Positions 18,201 through 25,495 of a stretch of 64,000 bases of DNA are shown one piece after another. Origin of the DNA: Lacinutrix venerupis (lineage in GTDB: Bacteria; Bacteroidota; Bacteroidia; Flavobacteriales; Flavobacteriaceae); assembly GCF_003663945.1 (NCBI RefSeq), contig NZ_RCCH01000002.1, forward strand, positions 124,001-188,000. Direction: 5' to 3'. The notes below the pieces were generated by a model, which saw nothing but the letters and a program-made list of their open reading frames with translations, had not been told where the DNA came from and searched no databases. Position 1 is the first letter of the stretch. Each line of letters starts with the position of its first letter. A program made the position numbers and the translations under genes.

Positions 18201-20500
18201 CCGAAAATCCATTTTGCTCTGCAACCTCAACAGTTGTTATTAGCTCACCTTCTGAAGCATTAACACTTACTGTTACAGAAACTTCTAATGTTACTTGCGA
18301 TAATAATATTGGAACAATAACTGCTGTTGCTTCTGGTGGTTGGGGAAATTTAGAATATGAATTAACAGGAGACGCAACCGTTCCATATAGTTCTAATGGC
18401 GCTTTCGAAAACTTAGCTGCAGGAACATATACTGTTAATGTAAGAGATAATGAAGGTTGTATTGTTTCAGAAAGCATAACATTAAATACACCAAATCCTA
18501 TAAACGCAACATTTACAGCAAGTGCTAATACTGTTGATTGTTATGGAGATCAAAACGCAAGTATTACCGTAAGTAATGTTACTGGCGGACAAGGTTCTAA
18601 TTACACATATACTTTAAATACAGATTCACCTACAACGAGTATTTCTGGACCACAAAACAGTAATGTTTTTAATAACTTAGGTGCTGGCACATATTCTATA
18701 ACCATTACAGATGGTTATAATTGTGAATTAAACTCACCAACAATTACAATAAATGAACCTACACCTATTACAGCAAGTTTAATTAACTCTAGTACACAAA
18801 CTTGTCCTATAACTTACGAGCTTACTTTATCGGCAAATGGTGGAACAGGAATTTATACTTATAGTGACACTAGTAATTTTGCTAACATTTTAGGAACATT
18901 TACAAACTCTACAACAATAGCTGTTACTCCAGGAACATACCAATATTATGTAAGAGATGCCAACGGTTGTATTGCTAATGTTTCTAATGAAATTACTATA
19001 GATACACTACCAGATTTAGTAATTAACTTACAAAGCGATAATCCTACAATTAATTGTGCTGGTGATAGCAACGGAAGTATTGTAGCAACTGCTCAAGGTG
19101 GTTTAGGAAATTACACTTACGAGCTAGAAGATGCTTCTAATAACATTACAACAACAACAGACAGTCCTGCATCTTTTACAGGATTAACCGCAGGAACATA
19201 TACTGTAAATGTTATTAGTGACAACTGTTTAACAACATCTGAAACAGTAACAATAACAGAGCCTACCAACCCATTACAAGTAGATTTTGAAGTAAACGAA
19301 ATTACTTGTAGCGGAAGCAATGATGGCATTTTAACAATTAACGCTTCTGGTGGAACAGGTATTATTAAATATGCCATTTCGCCTCAATTAGATCAATTTT
19401 TCGATACTAATGTTTTTGAAAATTTAGCACCAGGAACATATCAATTTATTGCTCAAGATATTTTAGGTTGCTTCTATACAGATACATTTACAATTACAGA
19501 TCCTATTCCTGTAATTCTACAAATTGTACCAGATTCTATGTTTGAAGAAACTTGTGAAGGTGAAGCAAATGGTGCTTTTAGTATAGAAATCTCTGGTGGC
19601 AGTTTACCTTATAGTGTGGCTTTAGACGATATTAATGGAACATACACTGTTGGGACAGCTACGCAGACTGTTTTTGATTTTACAAATTTAAACGGAGGTG
19701 ATCATGTTGTGTATGTTATAGATGATTTAGGTTGTGAATCCGAATGGAATATTACGTTCCCTGAAGCTGTTAAGTTAGATCCAATAATAACTCTTGAATA
19801 TTTATGTGACAACAACTCACTTACAAATATTGTTACAGTATATGTAGATGAAAGTATTACAGATACAAGCGTATTGTCTTATTCTTTAGATGGTATTGGC
19901 TCCCAAACAAGTAATGTATTTACCAATGTAGATTATGCGTCTGGAGCAGAACATTATATAGAGGTTACGCATGAAAACGGTTGCATACAATACACCGAAT
20001 TTTTCACTATTGAAAACTTTCAACCTCTTGCTTTAAATTTAATTGAAGGTGATGCTCCTGGTGAAATTATTGCGCAAACTACCGGTGGTATTGGAACTTA
20101 CAGCTATACGTTTAATAACCAAAATTACGGTACTACAAACGAATTTTCTGTTACACAAGTTGGCACATACACCGTTATTGTTACAGACACTTCAGGATGC
20201 CAAGCTCAAGCTTCAATAAATATAGATATAATTGGACCTTGTATACCTAATTACTTTTCTCCAAATGGTGATGGTACTGCAGATACTTGGGCTCCAGGTT
20301 GTGTAGATGATTTTCCAGATTTAACCTTCGATATTTTCGATCGTTATGGTCGAAAAGTAGCAACCTACCGAGTTGGACATTATTGGGATGGACGCTATAA
20401 TGGCACAGAATTACCAACAGGTGACTATTGGTATGTAGTAAGACCAAATAGCGAACTCTTAAAGAAAGAATACGTAGGACATTTTACACTATACAGATAA
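12290..20500 (+). CDS. sprB: SprB-like giant surface adhesin
   Basis: 2736 residues, the largest gene in the window. A signal peptide (residues 1-25, ending SFGQ) is followed by an N-terminal adhesin module to about residue 360 and a DUF11-like conserved repeat (about 365-490, with IVDLGDSLNYVIGFQNTGND). From about residue 715 to 2645 there are some 22-23 SprB-type repeats of 65-95 residues. Each starts near TC..(G)DGxI.V and contains GGxAPYxYSIDG and AGTYTITVxDANGC, with a cysteine near each end. The last ~85 residues (YFSPNGDGTADTWAPGC, FDIFDRYGRKVATY, YWDGRYNGTELPTGDYWYVV) are a type B T9SS C-terminal domain. SprB is the mobile adhesin that moves along the cell during gliding; the F. johnsoniae protein is about 6500 residues, so this is a short version. 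Confidence 0.82.
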   Translation: MKIPTYVKAVFIVSLLFLSLKSFGQNFEPFTPRFDEDLKGDIILIGNNILGPNNNAFNNNNVYNHNVDMNYIDIDSDNTTFSSSSADLNIPNPNCYLIKYAGLYWGAVNPGNEPITNVKFKGPSGGYNDIQGTVIFDANGNSVDGGNSFSYACYADVTDIVTAFGSGADLGTYTVANVSSGTGETSTFNPYNGTGQSAGWSLFVVYEDPTLPGKSITSFDGFSAISASQNPTADILIDGFRTVPAPAPVRANFAFATLEGDSPILGDQMLLNGINLSAADRPVNNFFNSSVTQLDATPVNNRVPNSTNTLGFDTGVMAIPNPGNSVIANDATSATVRLETAGDTYFQYFFAFAVEIIEPNIVLTKIVEDDAGNNIGGQIVDLGDSLNYVIGFQNTGNDNATNFQIRDVLPVNIIFNYPTDLVLPPGVTVASYNPTTREIIFNIEDYLVEENDPVYEIRIEVQVVDNCNELADACSNIINNQAFASYNGFFNPTFEITDDPSLSSNTGCLLTPQATNFLTDLDCQFIQDEILCGSSLEITAADGYDSYSWSTSSTGSPVIGTNQSITITETGTYYVYNTAIAPCQSIEQQFNVELYGGEIDNPVIPYADEVVTCPNDGELLPNIFLCGAGDFRDIQTNIAGATSIIWEQLDESSCAAVSNPDCANEDNACVWNQVATGSDYIANTAGQFRLTINYQGGCFVQFHFNVYQNLLEPTVVATDIICTTPGSITVNNVPSGYEYSLDNVTFQTSNIFTINTAGFYNVYIRQIGVDTNPCIFSVLDVQIRDRNFTVSSIVTQPLCHGELGSIYLAANDVDPQYSFELFQNATSINSVGPIVDNTYSFENLNPGDYTVTVETENGCTYTEDITITEPPLLTTTAAITSPLTCTDGEITVYPQGGTPPYFYFVNSTTDFQTVPEIVVTTAGDYDITVVDSNNCSASTTISIDVIPEPNFNVTTNDITCAGLDNGSIEVNVTNANGNTIEYSIDGGVTFFNSPVFTSLAVGNYDVVLLYTVGASVCNTDPQTVTIQESDPINVTATLTTDYTCSTNGTISVTQVSGGNAPYQYSIDGVNFQLGSTFSNLTAGTYTITVQDASNCTQTSNDITIDPLNPPTDLTFNVSPITCPTNTADVTLTATGGTGVLEYQIIAPTSSATAYQTATIFSGLAPDTYTFQVRDENDCIYNESITIDPIVTPTVNVVLTSNLDCTATPDAEISGTITGTTPYTYAVSIDGGTYTDLGTTPPTFNYATSTPGTYQFQITDANNCIAESNEITITPITPPALSAVVESQSVICNGNSNASIDITIDDTVGTAPFTINVNNDTTGVNYGTQTSGLTAGTYTITITDANSCTGTETITISEPDPIVMTYDTVDITCTSTGVSQGSVIVTSVTGGTAPYNYFVTGTNGYSNSELNNTGSTSVSFDVVDFGLYEINIVDANGCSILQQDVLVASPPTDLDIDITTNVDCTIGGEAEVSIGSTLSSTGPFHFSIYEGPSTVYPTGTWLPEDSPGSQSATFTGLTSGVTYTFIVYDESTMCSYYEPATTPIPTNSTLTVDAVSANNITCTGSADGNVSFTVNSIYSVDTAISFEIFNSLSLQTTGVSGTGTVTANGSFTETNLGPLPFGNYFVSITETSGTNAGCGIVTVPFNITESAFLLSLTTSVDQNANCNPNSGVISAVAQNGTAPYQYQITTTATAPTATDPAWVTASTFNEDAGNYYVHVIDAYGCIISSPVVVLPMDDTPVISAVVDNLCTTDEGNFEIDVALDNPGIAPYSYSFNGGAFQSQNAPFTISNLYSGTYTIEVQDANGCGNTVTVNIPAPITITPNVTALPTCNDNDGEITIDALNGSGLFSYSINPNPSSISLSGNIFSGVPSGIYVVTVTDNVTSCTEDVTVSLAAATAPTFTTSPTSVTCFGDNSGTFNINVSGYTGAYTYNVFDSSGTSVTGVVNANTSTNPLTVSGMQAGTFSVEIIETENPFCSATSTVVISSPSEALTLTVTETSNVTCDNNIGTITAVASGGWGNLEYELTGDATVPYSSNGAFENLAAGTYTVNVRDNEGCIVSESITLNTPNPINATFTASANTVDCYGDQNASITVSNVTGGQGSNYTYTLNTDSPTTSISGPQNSNVFNNLGAGTYSITITDGYNCELNSPTITINEPTPITASLINSSTQTCPITYELTLSANGGTGIYTYSDTSNFANILGTFTNSTTIAVTPGTYQYYVRDANGCIANVSNEITIDTLPDLVINLQSDNPTINCAGDSNGSIVATAQGGLGNYTYELEDASNNITTTTDSPASFTGLTAGTYTVNVISDNCLTTSETVTITEPTNPLQVDFEVNEITCSGSNDGILTINASGGTGIIKYAISPQLDQFFDTNVFENLAPGTYQFIAQDILGCFYTDTFTITDPIPVILQIVPDSMFEETCEGEANGAFSIEISGGSLPYSVALDDINGTYTVGTATQTVFDFTNLNGGDHVVYVIDDLGCESEWNITFPEAVKLDPIITLEYLCDNNSLTNIVTVYVDESITDTSVLSYSLDGIGSQTSNVFTNVDYASGAEHYIEVTHENGCIQYTEFFTIENFQPLALNLIEGDAPGEIIAQTTGGIGTYSYTFNNQNYGTTNEFSVTQVGTYTVIVTDTSGCQAQASINIDIIGPCIPNYFSPNGDGTADTWAPGCVDDFPDLTFDIFDRYGRKVATYRVGHYWDGRYNGTELPTGDYWYVVRPNSELLKKEYVGHFTLYR

Positions 20501-20521
20501 AAGAACTTAAAATTTATTATC

Positions 20522-21523
20522 ATGAAAAAAATCACATTATATATCGTTCTTTTTATCGTTTCTAATAGTTTTGGACAAGAACTTAATTTACCCGTTTGGA
20601 CACAATATTTAGCAGATAATGATTTTGTTATTTCACCAACCTATGCAGGAATTGGAGATAATTTAAGAATTAGAGCTAACGGATTAACACAATGGGTTGG
20701 CATTAAAAACGCACCAGACAATCAAGCTCTATATGCAGATTTTAGAATCGCTAACCGCTCTGGTGTTGGTATTTCATTGTATAATGACAAAAACGGAAAT
20801 ACGCGCCAAAAAGGAGCTAAATTTTCGTTTGCTCAACATTTAGTATTAGATTATAAATCACGTCAATATTTATCGTTTGGTTTATCTTACAATATTAATA
20901 GTTTTAGAATAGATATAGAAAATTTTGAAGGTATAGAAGAGATGCCAATTGTAGATCCAAGTATTGTAGACGATAGAGCTATAAACAATAATAATTTTGA
21001 TGTTGGCGCTCTTTATCGCTATAAAATGTTTTATTTAAGCTTAAATGCAAATAATATTTTAGAAAAAGATATTGATGCTTTTACAGGAATTGAACCAAGT
21101 AAACTATTAAATTTCCAAGCTTATACTGGTTACATAATTCAAACACGAAAGAATACTGAAATAGAACCATCTATATTTTATCAAAGATATAATAACGATG
21201 GCCGTTCTAGTACAGATATTAATGTAAAATATAGAAAATTTAATCGTAAAGAAGATTATTATTGGGTTGGCGGATCTTATCGTTTTTTAAACGATCAAAT
21301 TGGAAAACCATTAAACATTGGACCTATGGCAGGTGTAATGAAAAGCGGTTTTTATTTTGCCTATTCATACCAAGTAACAATTAACGATTTGTCTGGTTTT
21401 AATTCTGGCACACATTCTATTACCATTGGAATAGATTTTCTACAAGGTATTAGCGATTGTCCTTGTACTAAAGGCACAAGTTGGAGAAAGTACAGAGGCG
21501 CTGGTTTAAATAAAAAGAATTAA
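20522..21523 (+). CDS. sprF: SprF, PorP/SprF-family outer-membrane protein
   Basis: 333 residues starting MKKITLYIVLFIVSNSFGQE, a signal peptide cleaved near FGQ. The rest is a PorP/SprF beta barrel: LPVWTQYLADNDFVISPTYA, GDNLRIRANGLTQWVGIKNA, SLNANNILEKDI, DYYWVGGSYRFLND and a C-terminal SGTHSITIGIDF. It begins 21 bases after the sprB-like stop, so the two are surely co-transcribed. In F. johnsoniae, SprF is needed for SprB to reach the cell surface and pairs with this type B substrate. The stop codon overlaps the end of the convergent monooxygenase by four bases. Confidence 0.87.
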   Translation: MKKITLYIVLFIVSNSFGQELNLPVWTQYLADNDFVISPTYAGIGDNLRIRANGLTQWVGIKNAPDNQALYADFRIANRSGVGISLYNDKNGNTRQKGAKFSFAQHLVLDYKSRQYLSFGLSYNINSFRIDIENFEGIEEMPIVDPSIVDDRAINNNNFDVGALYRYKMFYLSLNANNILEKDIDAFTGIEPSKLLNFQAYTGYIIQTRKNTEIEPSIFYQRYNNDGRSSTDINVKYRKFNRKEDYYWVGGSYRFLNDQIGKPLNIGPMAGVMKSGFYFAYSYQVTINDLSGFNSGTHSITIGIDFLQGISDCPCTKGTSWRKYRGAGLNKKN

Positions 21524-22524
21524 TTAAGCTCTTTCATTATTTCAGAAAACATTTTATAAGACTTTATTCTAGCATCAATATCATAAATATGAGAAACAGC
21601 TATTAATTCATCTACTTGAGATTGTTCCATAAACGTTTTTACTTGAGATTTTACAGTAGACTTACTACCAATAAAAGAATATTTTAACATCTGTTGAACT
21701 TGCGGATGATTTAAAACTTCCTTTAAATCATCTGTTAAAGCTGTTGGTGGCTGTACATAATCACGTTTACCAGTTAATATTCCTACAATTAATCGTATTA
21801 ATGATGTAGATAAACGCTGTGCCTCTTCGTCTGTATCGGCAATAATAATATTTACACCTGCCATTACGTAAGGTTTTTGTAATTCTTGTGAAGGTTTAAA
21901 CTCTTTACGATAAATATTTAAAGCATCCCATAAATGTGTAGTAGCAAAATGACTTGCAAAAGCATAAGACAATCCTTTTTTTGCTGCCAAGTGCGCACTA
22001 TCTGTACTAGAACCTAAAATATAAACAGGCACATTTACACCTTCGGCAACAGTAGCACGAACTTTAGAAGGCGCATTATCTTTAGAAAAAAAACGTTGTA
22101 TTTTATCTAATTCATTTGGAAACGAATGTGCTGCCTGCATAAAATCAGACCGTATGGCTTGAGCTGTTTCTCTATCGGTTCCTGGTGCACGACCTAATCC
22201 AAGATCTATTCTATCTGGATATAACGAACCTAATGTGCCAAATTGTTCCGCAATTATTAATGGCGAATGATTAGGTAACATAATACCTCCAGAACCAATA
22301 CGTAATGTATTTGTACCTTGTGCTACATAACCAATTAATATTGATGTTGCACTACTTGCAATATTTTCGGAGTTGTGATGTTCTGCTAACCAAAAACGTG
22401 TATAACCATATTTTTCTGCTTCTTGAGCAAGCTTTAATACATTATTAAAAGTTTGTTTTAATGTATGGTTTTGCGAGACTAATGCAAGATCTAATATAGA
22501 ATATAGTGTGTGTGATGTTTTCAT
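21520..22524 (-). CDS. LLM-class flavin-dependent oxidoreductase
   Basis: 334 residues with the luciferase-like TIM-barrel pattern: YSILDLALV, YGYTRFWLAEHHNSENIASS, LRIGSGGIMLPNHSPLIIAE, FGTLGSLYPDRIDLGLGRAP and PVYILGSSTDSAHLAAKKGL. The subgroup with AEHH and GRAPGTD is the MsnO8-like branch of bacterial flavin monooxygenases, which use reduced flavin and O2; the substrate is not predictable. It stands alone on the minus strand, convergent with the sprF-like gene, with 172 bases to the next upstream gene. Confidence 0.88.
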   Translation of the reverse strand: MKTSHTLYSILDLALVSQNHTLKQTFNNVLKLAQEAEKYGYTRFWLAEHHNSENIASSATSILIGYVAQGTNTLRIGSGGIMLPNHSPLIIAEQFGTLGSLYPDRIDLGLGRAPGTDRETAQAIRSDFMQAAHSFPNELDKIQRFFSKDNAPSKVRATVAEGVNVPVYILGSSTDSAHLAAKKGLSYAFASHFATTHLWDALNIYRKEFKPSQELQKPYVMAGVNIIIADTDEEAQRLSTSLIRLIVGILTGKRDYVQPPTALTDDLKEVLNHPQVQQMLKYSFIGSKSTVKSQVKTFMEQSQVDELIAVSHIYDIDARIKSYKMFSEIMKELN

Positions 22525-22696
22525 AACTTGTAATACTTAATCCTAATACAAGGATTTTCTTCTTCATATTAACATTACAAAGTTACAGAACGTCTTAAAC
22601 TATAAATCTAATAAATTGTTAATTAAACGCTAAGCATAATAATAAATGAGAGTAATAATTTTAATTATAAACTCCTACAAATTATTAAAATCGAGG

Positions 22697-23182
22697 CTAA
22701 TATTTTACACCTAAAGCATCAAATAAATGACTCATTGTCCAAGCTGGACCAATCATTAAAAACTGTAAATCTTTTATAAATGATGGCTTTTTTCCTTCGT
22801 GATTATGTCCTATAAATTGTCCAATCCATGCTACAACAAAAATAACAAGCATTATTAACCATAATGGCGCAAAATTTAAACTAGCTATTAGATTTATTAA
22901 AAATAAAACTATCGCAGAAAATATTAGCATACCTATAAATAATACTGTTGAAAGTCGAAAATAATAAATTAGACCTAATACAATAACAACTGTACCAAAA
23001 TGTGCATATGGTAAAACACTTACAGGCAAAGCGTTAGTAATACTATTAGACATTGGTATTGCTGCTAACAAACCTATTAAACTAAAAAAGATAAGTGGCA
23101 CACAAATGTAATGTATAGCTATATTTAGCTTCTTTTGGTGACTTTCTGCATATTCTGACAATAATGAATCTATAGTTCTCAT
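22697..23182 (-). CDS. Mpo1-like (DUF962) membrane protein
   Basis: 161 residues starting MRTIDSLLSEYAESHQKKLN. It has the family mark of DUF962: YAxxHxxxLNxxIHYICVP near the start, then a second histidine motif in WIGQFIGHNHEGKKPSF, with four or five hydrophobic segments between and a C-terminal GPAWTMSHLFDALGV. The yeast member Mpo1 is an Fe(II) dioxygenase that removes one carbon from 2-hydroxy fatty acids at the membrane; the histidines that would hold iron are present here. It follows a TetR gene by 12 bases, so the pair is one transcript, and the regulator may sense a lipid. Confidence 0.85.
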   Translation of the reverse strand: MRTIDSLLSEYAESHQKKLNIAIHYICVPLIFFSLIGLLAAIPMSNSITNALPVSVLPYAHFGTVVIVLGLIYYFRLSTVLFIGMLIFSAIVLFLINLIASLNFAPLWLIMLVIFVVAWIGQFIGHNHEGKKPSFIKDLQFLMIGPAWTMSHLFDALGVKY

Positions 23183-23194
23183 AAGGGTTATAAT

Positions 23195-23818
23195 TTAGTT
23201 AGTTCTAGTTACAAATTGTTTTAATTGTAGGTATTCGTCTCTACCTTTTTCGGTTAAATATGGTAATAACAATTGCCAAAGCATATCGATAGATGGGCAT
23301 TGATTTATAGTATAATTTGGAGATTGTATAGCAAGTTTTTGTGCTTGCCAAAAGGTGCTTGTCATCCAAATGGTATGTATAGTTTTATTATAATCTATTA
23401 TATTATCTTCTGGTTTTAACCGTTGTGTTTCAATATAATATTCCATTAACTTTCTCGCCTCCTTAAATCGTGTCAAGCTAGATTTCTCATACTGTTTTGC
23501 GATTTTTGGATAGGTTTTTATAATATGAACTACATCATTAAAGAAAAACGAATAGCGTTGCTGTAAATTAGAAAACCTTAGCATCATTTCTTCAAAATGA
23601 AATAAAGTTATATATGTGTTTTTTGGAAGAATATAATCTAAAGTTTCAGTATACATATCTTCATAAATTGAAGCCAATAGTACAGCTTTGTTTTTATAAT
23701 GATAACTTAAATTTCCAGCGCTAATATTAAGTGCATCAGCAATTTGTTTCATAGAAACATTAGCAATACCGTTGCTGTTAAATAATGAAATTGCTTTTAA
23801 TTTGCTTTTTTCTTTCAA
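23195..23818 (-). CDS. TetR-family regulator controlling the Mpo1-like gene
   Basis: 207 residues. The N-terminal helix-turn-helix is typical of TetR (KAISLFNSNGIANVSMKQIA, then LNISAGNLSYHYKNKAVLLA); the larger C-terminal part is all helical (RFSNLQQRYSFFFNDVVHII). It is the first gene of a two-gene minus-strand unit with the Mpo1-like gene. Just upstream lie two inverted repeats of identical geometry (TTAGT-8 bases-ACTAA), good candidates for its own operator, so autoregulation is likely. The inducer is unknown. Confidence 0.88.
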   Translation of the reverse strand: MKEKSKLKAISLFNSNGIANVSMKQIADALNISAGNLSYHYKNKAVLLASIYEDMYTETLDYILPKNTYITLFHFEEMMLRFSNLQQRYSFFFNDVVHIIKTYPKIAKQYEKSSLTRFKEARKLMEYYIETQRLKPEDNIIDYNKTIHTIWMTSTFWQAQKLAIQSPNYTINQCPSIDMLWQLLLPYLTEKGRDEYLQLKQFVTRTN

Positions 23819-23823
23819 TATAA

Positions 23824-23875
23824 ATTAGTTTTATTTTACTAATATATAAATAAAATTAGTAAGCGCTTACTAATT
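23824..23875. promoter_or_regulatory. Double palindromic operator upstream of the TetR gene
   Basis: Positions 23854-23875 form a perfect 22-base palindrome (AATTAGTAAGC and its complement). A second site at 23824-23841 keeps the half-sites TTAGT and ACTAA with the same 8-base spacing. The site centres are 32 bases apart, about three helical turns. They lie 6-58 bases from the tetR start. Confidence 0.7.
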
Positions 23876-23934
23876 CTTTGAAGAATAGATTTAAAAATTA
23901 ACACTTTTTAATAATTATGTATTACTTTCTGCCC

Positions 23935-23942
23935 TACTTTTG
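23935..23942 (+). promoter_or_regulatory. -7 box (TACTTTTG) ahead of the structured leader
   Basis: TACTTTTG matches TAnnTTTG exactly. Transcription would begin near 23949, about 9 bases before the first stem of the RNA element at 23958, as expected for a leader riboswitch. No clear TTG is seen at -33. Confidence 0.5.
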
Positions 23943-23957
23943 CAGACTTAAAATTAA

Positions 23958-24020
23958 TTATCAAGAATCTCTAAAAGGAGATAGCAACCTGCAATAACAA
24001 GCAAGGTGCTAAATAGATAA
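23958..24020 (+). ncRNA. Compact SAM-I-like riboswitch candidate upstream of the NhaC-type transporter
   Basis: Sixty-three bases that can fold as a three-way junction. P1 pairs TTATC (23958-23962) with GATAA (24016-24020). P2 is ATCTCT/GGAGAT around an AAAA loop (23967-23982). P3 pairs GCAACCTGC (23984-23992) with GCAAGGTGC (24001-24009) around an 8-base loop, with one bulged A and an AA/U internal loop. The AAGA joining segment after P1 and the GCAACC...GGTGC core of P3 equal the conserved SAM-binding parts of SAM-I riboswitches. The long P2 with kink-turn and pseudoknot, and P4, are missing. A 12-base palindrome (CCAATTAATTGG, 24022-24033) follows without a T run, so control may be translational. 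No covariance test was possible. Confidence 0.5.
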
Positions 24021-24100
24021 GCCAATTAATTGGAACAAATGTTAACTCATCTTTCTTATTATTTTGATTGCTATTTCCTTTTTTAAAATGAAAAAGAAAA

Positions 24101-25414
24101 ATGGCAAGTCCACAACAAATTACTCCAAAATTCTCAGCTTTAATTCCGCTATTCGTATTTGTATTTACGTTTTTAGGTGTTGGAATTTATCAAAACGACT
24201 TTTATGCGCTTCCTGCTCCAATTGCGGTTATAGCAGGAATTATTGTTGCATTTTTAATGTTTAGACAATCTATTAATTCTAAAATTGAAACGCTTTTAAA
24301 AGGTTGTGGAGATGATAAGATTTTAACCATGTGTTTAATCTATTTATTAGCTGGAGCATTTGCTACCATCACCAAAGCCACAGGAAGCGTTGATGCTATT
24401 GTTAATTTAGGATTAGATTTTATAGCCATACAATACATTTACTTTGGTGTGTTCGTCATTGCTGCATTTTTATCGGTTTCAACAGGAACATCGGTTGGCG
24501 CAATTGTAGCTTTAGCTCCTATTGTTATTGGTTTTGCAGATAAAAGTAGTGTTGATTTAGCCATACTTTGTGGTGCGCTTTTAGGAGGAAGTATGTTTGG
24601 TGATAACTTATCTGTAATATCAGACACTACCATTGCTGCAACACAATCTTTAGGTTGTAAAATGAGTGATAAATTTAAGCAGAACATTAAAATAGCATTA
24701 CCAGCCGCATTATTTACTATTGCGATACTAATTATTCAAGGTTTAGGTTTAGAAACTAACGTTGAAGACACAACAGTTTACAGCTATTCTGTAATTAAAA
24801 TATTGCCTTATTTATTAGTTATTATACTATCTATTATAGGAATTAATGTATTTGTAACTTTACTTTTAGGTGTTATTGCTGGTGGGCTTTTAGGAATTGT
24901 TTATGGAGATTTCACGTTAATTGAATCTACCAAAATAGCATACACAGGTTTTACAAGCATGACCGAAATATTTTTACTATCGCTATTAACAGGTGGTCTA
25001 GCTGCTTTAGTCTCTAAAAATGGAGGAATAGATTACATATTAAACAATATTAAAAAACTGATTAAAAACAAAACCTCTGCACAGTTAGGAATTGCTTCTT
25101 TAGTTGGTGCGATAAACATGGCAATTGCAAATAATACAGTATCAATAATTATTGCTGGTCCAATTGCTAAAACTATTAACGATGAGTATGGATTAGATAA
25201 TAAAAAAACAGCTTCAATTTTAGATATTTTTGCTTGTATTGTACAAGGTATTTTGCCGTATGGCGCACAAGTTTTAATGATTTTAAGCTTTTCGAATGGT
25301 AAAATAGATTACTTAGATTTAGTATCTAATACTTGGTACTTATTACTATTATTTATTTACACGATATTATTTATAACATTTAAATCTTTACGTTCGCAAA
25401 GAAGTACTAATTAG
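24101..25414 (+). CDS. NhaC-superfamily transporter, possibly a methionine carrier (MetT-like)
   Basis: 437 residues with about eleven hydrophobic segments. The family marks are TGTSVGAIVALAPIVIGFAD, LCGALLGGSMFGDNLSVISD and TTIAATQ, and a repeated late motif with MAIANNTVSIIIAGPIA. These are typical of NhaC-type proteins, usually labelled Na+/H+ antiporters. Comparative genomics of methionine metabolism has assigned some NhaC-superfamily members (MetT) as methionine transporters because they lie under SAM riboswitches. The SAM-I-like leader directly upstream makes that reading attractive here, but the substrate is inferred. A rho-independent terminator follows. Confidence 0.82.
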   Translation: MASPQQITPKFSALIPLFVFVFTFLGVGIYQNDFYALPAPIAVIAGIIVAFLMFRQSINSKIETLLKGCGDDKILTMCLIYLLAGAFATITKATGSVDAIVNLGLDFIAIQYIYFGVFVIAAFLSVSTGTSVGAIVALAPIVIGFADKSSVDLAILCGALLGGSMFGDNLSVISDTTIAATQSLGCKMSDKFKQNIKIALPAALFTIAILIIQGLGLETNVEDTTVYSYSVIKILPYLLVIILSIIGINVFVTLLLGVIAGGLLGIVYGDFTLIESTKIAYTGFTSMTEIFLLSLLTGGLAALVSKNGGIDYILNNIKKLIKNKTSAQLGIASLVGAINMAIANNTVSIIIAGPIAKTINDEYGLDNKKTASILDIFACIVQGILPYGAQVLMILSFSNGKIDYLDLVSNTWYLLLLFIYTILFITFKSLRSQRSTN

Positions 25415-25440
25415 CTGTAAACCAAAATTTTATAATCATT

Positions 25441-25475
25441 AAAAAAGCGCCTAAAAATTAATTTAGACGCTTTTT
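25441..25475. terminator. Bidirectional terminator between transporter and OYE genes
   Basis: Stem AGCGCCTAAA / TTTAGACGCT with one mismatch, flanked by A and T runs on both sides, between two convergent genes. Confidence 0.8.
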
Positions 25476-25495
25476 ATATTTATCATTTATTGGTG

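Noticed and set aside
16054-19377. Several long antisense frames within the sprB-like gene
   Set aside because: They are hydrophobic mirror frames caused by Thr/Ser/Ile-rich codon use on the + strand, without start context or family motifs.
24064-24264. Overlapping frame at the start of the NhaC-type gene
   Set aside because: It is out of frame with the transporter, shows no family features, and begins upstream of the real ATG in the leader.
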